In this document: positions 7,746 through 12,228 of the stretch, piece by piece
Layout of the letters: each line of letters opens with the position of its first letter
Numbering within the stretch: position 1 is the first letter of the stretch
Source: Rheinheimera sp.
GTDB taxonomy: Bacteria; Pseudomonadota; Gammaproteobacteria; Enterobacterales; Alteromonadaceae
Assembly: GCA_003482455.1 (NCBI GenBank)
Contig: DMYW01000028.1
Span: 1-12,228 of the forward strand
Direction of reading: 5' to 3'
Length of the DNA stretch: 12,228 nucleotides
The notes under the pieces: generated by a model
Told to the model about the DNA's origin: nothing
The model's input: only the letters and a program-made list of their open reading frames with translations
Databases searched by the model: none
Translations under genes and position numbers: made by a program

Positions 7746-8120
7746 ATGTATCTGGCGTTAAAACACAGCCATATGTTGCTGGTGTTGTTATCGGTTGGTT
7801 TTTTTGTGGTGCGCTTTGCGTTGGCTTGGTTTAACTCGCCTCTGATGCAAAAGAAAGTCGTAAAAATCGCCCCTCACATCATAGATACCTTCTTGTTGTT
7901 AACGGCGTTTGGCCTGATGGTCACTATTTCCCAATACCCATTTGTGAATTTATGGCTGACCGAAAAATTGCTAGCCGTGGTCGCTTATGTGGCGCTGGGT
8001 GTGATGGCATTTAAAGGCCGGACTAAATTTTTACGTTTAATGTGTTTTTTTGGTGCGCTCGGTTGGTTGGTATTAGTCGCTCGATTAGCGATCACCAAAA
8101 CACCTGTGTTATTTGGTTAA
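7746..8120 (+). CDS. sirB2: SirB2-family inner-membrane protein
   Basis: A 124-residue integral membrane protein of the SirB2 (YchQ) family. Its biochemical function is unknown; the name comes from an effect on Salmonella invasion gene expression. I start at the ATG at 7746-7748 because GGGAG (7735-7739) lies 6 bases upstream; longer in-frame starts run into the preceding terminator. Four membrane segments are visible at about 8-28, 44-62, 70-89 and 95-115. Family-like features include an N-terminal KHSHM (His7, His9), PHIIDT (His44, Asp47) and WLTEKLLAVVAYVALG (70-85). kdsA follows after 15 bases, so the two are probably cotranscribed. In enterics sirB1 lies between sirB2 and kdsA; it is absent here. 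Family assignment is good, function open. Confidence 0.85.
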   Translation: MYLALKHSHMLLVLLSVGFFVVRFALAWFNSPLMQKKVVKIAPHIIDTFLLLTAFGLMVTISQYPFVNLWLTEKLLAVVAYVALGVMAFKGRTKFLRLMCFFGALGWLVLVARLAITKTPVLFG

Positions 8121-8135
8121 AAGAAGGAGCCTTTG

Positions 8136-8987
8136 ATGGCCATTCAATCAGTTCAGATCGGGGATATTCAAGTCGCCAATGACCAACCCTTTGTGTTGTT
8201 CGGTGGCATGAATGTGTTGGAGTCGCGTGACTTAGCCATGCAAATCGCAGAGCACTACGTGACAGTGTGCCAAAAGCTCAACATTCCTTATGTGTTTAAA
8301 GCCTCGTTTGACAAAGCCAACCGCTCATCAGTGCATTCGTATCGCGGTCCTGGTTTGGAAGAAGGTTTAAAGATTTTCGAAGAAATCAAAAAGACCTTTA
8401 ATATTCCGCTGATCACCGACGTGCACGAGCCTTATCAAGCGGCGCCGGTTGCTGAAGTCGTCGATGTTATTCAATTGCCCGCGTTTTTGGCCCGTCAAAC
8501 CGATCTAGTCGTTGCGATGGCGCAAACAGGTGCGGTGATCAACGTGAAAAAACCACAGTTTTTAGCACCGCATGAAATGCGCCACATCATCACCAAGTTC
8601 CGTGAAGCTGGCAACGAGCAAGTGATTCTGTGTGAACGAGGTTCCAGTTTTGGCTACAACAACCTGGTGGTCGACATGCTGGGGATGGATGAGATGAAGC
8701 AGTTTGCGCCGGTGATTTTTGACGCCACTCATGCGCTGCAAAAACCTGGTGGCCGTGCTGATTCAGCCGATGGTCGTCGTGCGCAAGCGGCGCAATTAGC
8801 GCGTTCGGGCATGGCACTTGGCCTTGCAGGTTTGTTTATTGAAGCGCATCCAGATCCAAACCAAGCGAAATGTGATGGGCCTTGTGCGCTGCCGCTGGCG
8901 AAGTTAGAAGGTTATTTGACGCAAATGAAAGCGCTGGACGACTTAGTGAAAAGTTTTGCGCCATTGGATACATCTGCCAATAACTAA
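8136..8987 (+). CDS. kdsA: 2-dehydro-3-deoxyphosphooctonate aldolase (KDO-8-phosphate synthase)
   Basis: KdsA condenses phosphoenolpyruvate with arabinose 5-phosphate to KDO-8-phosphate, the precursor of the inner-core sugar of lipopolysaccharide, so the organism is Gram-negative. The 283-residue protein (E. coli 284) matches throughout: FVLFGGMNVLESRDLAM, KASFDKANRSS, SYRGPGLEEGLKIF, ITDVHEP, DVIQLPAFLARQTDLV, INVKKPQF, LCERGSSFGYNNLVVDM, GLFIEAHPDP and KCDGPCALPL. The start is the ATG at 8136-8138 with AAGGAG 6 bases upstream; a TTG codon immediately before it is less likely. In place of the usual FGAASGGRR-type loop it has KPGGRADSADGRR, ordinary variation. It ends 18 bases before a bidirectional terminator. 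Confidence 0.98.
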   Translation: MAIQSVQIGDIQVANDQPFVLFGGMNVLESRDLAMQIAEHYVTVCQKLNIPYVFKASFDKANRSSVHSYRGPGLEEGLKIFEEIKKTFNIPLITDVHEPYQAAPVAEVVDVIQLPAFLARQTDLVVAMAQTGAVINVKKPQFLAPHEMRHIITKFREAGNEQVILCERGSSFGYNNLVVDMLGMDEMKQFAPVIFDATHALQKPGGRADSADGRRAQAAQLARSGMALGLAGLFIEAHPDPNQAKCDGPCALPLAKLEGYLTQMKALDDLVKSFAPLDTSANN

Positions 8988-9002
8988 TGGCGTTTGTTGC
9001 AT

Positions 9003-9030
9003 AAAAAAGCCCAGCGTCGCTGGGCTTTGT
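9003..9030. terminator. Bidirectional terminator between kdsA and the hybrid kinase
   Basis: A 10-bp stem (9006-9015 with 9019-9028; a 7-bp GC-rich core plus three A-T pairs) has a 3-base loop. Six A on the left (9003-9008) give a T run for minus-strand transcripts, and TTTGT on the right serves kdsA. It lies in the 57-base gap between the convergent stops of kdsA and the kinase gene. Confidence 0.85.
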
Positions 9031-9044
9031 CGTTGATGCAATGC

Positions 9045-11774
9045 TCAATAATGCTGGGTGACAAATTGTGCGACGTCTTGGTAGCGATGGTCTAATTGCG
9101 CAATAAAATCATGCAACTCGGCCCATTCCGCTTGGTCAGCTTGTTGTTCCACTTTGAGCGCTAACGCCGAAAGCTCGAGGGCACCTACGCTTTTGGCGAC
9201 CGATTTGAGTTGATGGACCAAACCATGTAACCGATTGCGATCTTGAGCTTCCTCAGACAGCTGAATATCCCGTAGTAAATCAGCACCGTGACGGACAAAA
9301 TAATTCAAAAACTCCGCATGTTTCTTCGGATCTTTGCCAAGGAAATTGGCAATCGTGGTAAAACAAATCGGCGATTCTTGCTGCTGCGCAGCTAATTCAG
9401 CATCGGCAGTGATAAAGCTCTGTGCCGCGGGTAACCAGTGTTCTAACACTCGCTTTAAGCTTTCCAGTTCAATCGGTTTCGTTAGGAAATCGTCCATACC
9501 AAACGCCAAACATTTTTGCTCTTCGCCTTTAAGTGCGTTGGCGGTGATCGCGACAATCCGAGTGTAAATTGTATCATCATCGTCGTATTGCTCTGCTTCG
9601 CGACGAATGGCGTGGGCTAGGTCGTAGCCACTCATATTTGGCATGGCCAAATCGGTCAGCAGCAGTGGGTAGCGATAGTGACGCCATTTATCCAATGCGA
9701 TTTGACCATCATCGGCGATCTCCACGGCATAGCCTAATGCGTGAAGCTGATCTGTGATGACTTTTTGGTTCATCGGATTGTCTTCAGCGAGCAAAATCAG
9801 CCGACCTTGCGCTCGCGCTTGTTCCACCGAGGGGGCAGATAATTTAGGGTCGTACAAGCTGCTGTCACGCACCGCTTTAGTCTTTTTGCCGGTGAGGATT
9901 TGCAGACTGTCGAACAGCGCCGTGCGCACGAGCGGTTGGCAATGTAAGTACATTCGTTGTTCGGTAGATTCGTCCACCAAGTCCGCCTTTTCAGTGAGCA
10001 CCAGCACTGGATTTTGTTGCAATCCAGGGCTTGACCATAGCGGCTCAAGTGCTTTGAGTGTCTCATCTGAATTGCAAGTATCGAGTACAAACAAAGTCTT
10101 CACGCTCGCGCGGCTGGGTGGCATGCTGACAAATTGTTTTAGACTGTCGATGCGATCAGAATGCAACAAGGTTGCTTCTGCACTTTGGCAATAGGCTTGG
10201 ATCGCCTCTTTATGATCTGGATCGGCGGTCAGCAGAATGATTTGAATGTCACTCAAATCGACATGCGCCATCGCATGCGTTTCATCGCTGCGACGCATCG
10301 GTAATTCGACAACAAATTCAGTACCTTTGCCGACATCACTTTCGAGGTTGATCCGGCCATACATCAGTTCTGTTAACCGTTGACAGATCGACAAACCAAG
10401 CCCGGTACCGCCGTATTTGCGGGTGATCGAGCCTTCCGCTTGGGTAAATGGTTGGAAGATGGTTTGTTGTTGGCGTGGGCTCATGCCTTTGCCGTTGTCG
10501 CGGACAATTAAACGCACTCGGCTGAATTCCATGTTGGAATCCAGCAGTTCAGCGCGGATCCAAACTCGGCCGGTCTGACCTGGGCTGGTTTCGGTGAATT
10601 TCAGCGCATTGCCGGCCAGATTGTACAGAATTTGGCGCAGACGCACAGGATCGCCTAATAGACCTTCTGGGATCGCTGGGTCGACAAAAATCCGCAGGTC
10701 CAGATTTTTCTGGCTCGCCATCGAGCCTAGGATATGGCCAACAGATTCCACTACTTCGTTCATGGAAACTGGGATCATCTCCAATTCCAACTTACCGGCT
10801 TCGATTTTCGAGAAATCCAAAATATCGTCCAGAATGCGCAACAAGCTAAACGACGAGTCGCGAACTGTGTCTGTCATCCGGTACTGGGGTTGCGATAATC
10901 GAGTTTTCCGCAATAAATCGACGGTGCCGATGATGCCATTCATGGGCGTGCGCAGTTCATGGCTCATGGTCGCCAAGAAATTTGATTTGGCTTCATTAGC
11001 GCGCTCAGCTTCGGCACGTGATTCTTCTAATTCTTGGGTTCGAACGCGGATGCGTTGTTCGATTTCTTGGCGCAGCGCACGGTTTTTTTCATCCGATACT
11101 TCAATTTGTTGTTTAGCGTCGACAATTCGTTTGAATAGCAGCTGCAGCGGTTCCTGCAGACCCTCTAGGCCATCGTCTACCACTAGATGGCTTTCAAAAT
11201 TGTCTCGCGTGATTGCCTCTCCCAGTTGTCGACGTAGTTGCCGAACTTCATCATCAAGCGCTTTGTTTAAGCGCAAGGAGTTTGCAAATGCCAGTAGCAA
11301 GCCAAGTGCCGCGCCGCAGGCGGCTAAAATCAATTCCGGCCAAAGATGCCATGCGTCTTCTTGGCCGGCGACTAGAATTCGGATGTTGGTGTCAGGGATT
11401 AACTGTTCGCTGACCACAAAGCCTTGGCTTTGCAGTTGCGTAGCGGTGAGTTGAGCGTCGAAGTTAGTCAATTGATTGACGTGAGCCAACAACTGCTGTT
11501 GTTTAAAGATATAAACCGCTTTGGAAGTCGCAGCCAATGGATACAAATCGACTTGCTGTTGTAAGGCGCGTTCAGAAATATTTTTGAGATCCGGAATTTT
11601 GGCAATTAATTGCGCCATGACTCTCGCTTCATGGTCCACCGCCAATTGCGTAGCTCCCGCATCACGGTTTAAGTATCGAATTACGCCGGAGCACAATGTT
11701 AGTGTTGCCACTAACAACAGCACAAGTAAGGTTTGTCGACGCCACAGTAGTGGTTGAAAGGCACTTGAATTCAT
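9045..11774 (-). CDS. BarA-like hybrid sensor histidine kinase (HisKA-HATPase-pseudoREC-REC-Hpt)
   Basis: A 909-residue inner-membrane phosphorelay kinase. Two membrane segments (about 15-35 and 144-167) flank a periplasmic region of about 110 residues that I do not recognise. A cytoplasmic linker with coiled-coil character (about 170-262) follows, with no clear HAMP domain. HisKA carries His272 in SHELRTPMNG; HATPase_c has Asn389 (N box), DNGKG (426-430) and GGTGLGLSI (455-463). Residues about 508-628 look like a degenerate receiver: the N-terminal acidic pair is not recognisable and Gln613 sits where the conserved lysine is expected, though Asp565 in LFVLD remains. A good receiver follows (Glu664-Asp665, phosphoacceptor Asp708, Thr744, Lys766), then an Hpt domain with His854 in VHQLKS. 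The layout resembles E. coli BarA, but the missing HAMP and different sensor region stop me naming it. The partner regulator is unknown. AGG lies 8 bases upstream of the ATG. Confidence 0.94.
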   Translation of the reverse strand: MNSSAFQPLLWRRQTLLVLLLVATLTLCSGVIRYLNRDAGATQLAVDHEARVMAQLIAKIPDLKNISERALQQQVDLYPLAATSKAVYIFKQQQLLAHVNQLTNFDAQLTATQLQSQGFVVSEQLIPDTNIRILVAGQEDAWHLWPELILAACGAALGLLLAFANSLRLNKALDDEVRQLRRQLGEAITRDNFESHLVVDDGLEGLQEPLQLLFKRIVDAKQQIEVSDEKNRALRQEIEQRIRVRTQELEESRAEAERANEAKSNFLATMSHELRTPMNGIIGTVDLLRKTRLSQPQYRMTDTVRDSSFSLLRILDDILDFSKIEAGKLELEMIPVSMNEVVESVGHILGSMASQKNLDLRIFVDPAIPEGLLGDPVRLRQILYNLAGNALKFTETSPGQTGRVWIRAELLDSNMEFSRVRLIVRDNGKGMSPRQQQTIFQPFTQAEGSITRKYGGTGLGLSICQRLTELMYGRINLESDVGKGTEFVVELPMRRSDETHAMAHVDLSDIQIILLTADPDHKEAIQAYCQSAEATLLHSDRIDSLKQFVSMPPSRASVKTLFVLDTCNSDETLKALEPLWSSPGLQQNPVLVLTEKADLVDESTEQRMYLHCQPLVRTALFDSLQILTGKKTKAVRDSSLYDPKLSAPSVEQARAQGRLILLAEDNPMNQKVITDQLHALGYAVEIADDGQIALDKWRHYRYPLLLTDLAMPNMSGYDLAHAIRREAEQYDDDDTIYTRIVAITANALKGEEQKCLAFGMDDFLTKPIELESLKRVLEHWLPAAQSFITADAELAAQQQESPICFTTIANFLGKDPKKHAEFLNYFVRHGADLLRDIQLSEEAQDRNRLHGLVHQLKSVAKSVGALELSALALKVEQQADQAEWAELHDFIAQLDHRYQDVAQFVTQHY

Positions 11775-11803
11775 TAATAAAACCTAATTGCTCACCTAGT
11801 AGC

Positions 11804-11832
11804 ATTGTTTAGCAGAATTGGCTGGCCGACAA
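11804..11832 (-). promoter_or_regulatory. Possible promoter of the hybrid kinase gene
   Basis: On the minus strand TTGTCG (complement of 11827-11832) and AACAAT (complement of 11804-11809) are spaced by 17 bases, a 4/6 plus 4/6 match to sigma-70 boxes, about 30 bases upstream of the kinase ATG. This is weak evidence. The rest of the 207-base gap (11775-11981) shows no gene. Confidence 0.28.
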
Positions 11833-11932
11833 GCGCATTTGGGCAACTTGTCGTGATCTGGCGATAAATCCGACAGAATGACCATTTAACCACACGGATT
11901 GTATAACGAATAAGCGGTTGATACGTTGATCT

Positions 11933-11980
11933 AAAAAAAAGTTTGACTTGATTCGGCAAAATCCGTTTAATACCCCCCGT
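11933..11980 (+). promoter_or_regulatory. Strong stable-RNA promoter for the tRNA cluster
   Basis: TTGACT (11943-11948) and TTTAAT (11966-11971), both 5 of 6 to the sigma-70 consensus, are separated by the ideal 17 bases. Eight A directly upstream (about 11933-11940) resemble an UP element. A C-run, CCCCCC (11973-11978), forms a GC-rich discriminator between the -10 box and the expected start, the hallmark of promoters under ppGpp stringent control. The tRNA-Phe gene begins 11 bases after the -10 box, so the leader would be only a few bases long. Confidence 0.82.
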
Positions 11981-11981
11981 T

Positions 11982-12057
11982 GCCCAGATAGCTCAGTCGG
12001 TAGAGCAGCGGATTGAAAATCCGCGTGTCGGTGGTTCGATTCCGCCTCTGGGCACCA
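11982..12057 (+). tRNA. tRNA-Phe (anticodon GAA)
   Basis: A 76-base gene with all arms intact: acceptor stem GCCCAGA paired with TCTGGGC, D arm with GCTCAGTCGGTAGAGC, anticodon stem GCGGA/TCCGC with loop TTGAAAA and anticodon GAA at 12015-12017. The T arm has loop TTCGATT and one G-T wobble pair in its stem. The 3' CCA (12055-12057) is encoded, as usual in gammaproteobacteria. It closely resembles E. coli tRNA-Phe. Confidence 0.97.
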
Positions 12058-12103
12058 TAATTCAACAACTTGGCATGGCCGGGTTGATGAGTAGGTGAGA
12101 AAT

Positions 12104-12179
<76 letters not shown>

Positions 12180-12208
12180 TTTGCTCCCGTGCGTTTGCAC
12201 AAAGTTTT

Positions 12209-12228
12209 GCCCAGATAGCTCAGTCGGT
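12209..12228 (+). tRNA. Second tRNA-Phe copy, 5' part only (cut by the window edge)
   Basis: The last 20 bases of the window are identical to the first 20 bases of the tRNA-Phe gene at 11982, covering the 5' acceptor strand and the start of the D arm. The gene lies 29 bases after tRNA-Thr and continues outside the window. The anticodon cannot be seen, but identity across the acceptor strand makes a duplicate tRNA-Phe the best call. Confidence 0.8.

Noticed and set aside
10594..11454. Long plus-strand open frame of 286 codons opposite the kinase gene
   Set aside because: It lies entirely within the antisense of the kinase coding region, has the Arg/Ser-rich composition of a shadow frame, no ribosome site and no recognisable domain.
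12189..12200. Small GTGC/GCAC hairpin between tRNA-Thr and the second tRNA-Phe
   Set aside because: A 4-bp stem without the usual strong T run is too weak for a terminator; the following TTTT is short and the next tRNA begins at once.

Overview
The window is an ordinary chromosomal segment of a gammaproteobacterium. The proteins Prs, IspE, LolB, HemA, PrfA, PrmC, SirB2 and KdsA all resemble their Escherichia coli counterparts closely, and the order prs-ispE-lolB / hemA-prfA-prmC ... sirB2-kdsA is the classic gammaproteobacterial arrangement. The roughly 50% GC content, the REC-DUF3369-HD-GYP regulator and the tandem tRNA-Phe/tRNA-Thr genes suggest an Alteromonadales or Rheinheimera-like marine or freshwater lineage. 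That placement is inference from general resemblance, not from a search.

Layout. Positions 1-2594 (minus strand) hold lolB-ispE-prs, read leftwards: an outer-membrane lipoprotein receptor, an isoprenoid-precursor kinase and PRPP synthetase, ending in a rho-independent terminator at the left edge. A short divergent region (2595-2726) separates them from hemA-prfA-prmC (2727-5934, plus strand): the first enzyme of C5-pathway tetrapyrrole synthesis, release factor 1, and the methyltransferase that modifies the GGQ glutamine of release factors. After a 185-base gap carrying a near-perfect inverted repeat comes a stand-alone regulator gene (6120-7673), a receiver fused to DUF3369 and an HD-GYP cyclic-di-GMP phosphodiesterase domain, closed by its own strong terminator. 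sirB2 and kdsA (7746-8987) follow; kdsA makes KDO-8-phosphate for lipopolysaccharide. A bidirectional terminator separates kdsA from a convergent 909-residue BarA-like hybrid histidine kinase (9045-11774, minus strand). The right end holds a strong stable-RNA promoter and a tRNA cluster: tRNA-Phe(GAA), tRNA-Thr(UGU) and the first 20 bases of a second tRNA-Phe, cut by the window edge.

Most of the content is housekeeping. The accessory part is signalling: the HD-GYP regulator sits inside a cluster that in enterics runs prmC-sirB2-sirB1-kdsA, sirB1 is absent here, and a hybrid kinase with a C-terminal Hpt domain lies 1.4 kb away. The two could form a phosphorelay controlling cyclic-di-GMP, but nothing in the sequence proves it. 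I see no transposon, phage, CRISPR array, toxin-antitoxin pair or defence island, and no gene-free stretch longer than 300 bases; the longest is 11775-11981, described under the promoter entries.
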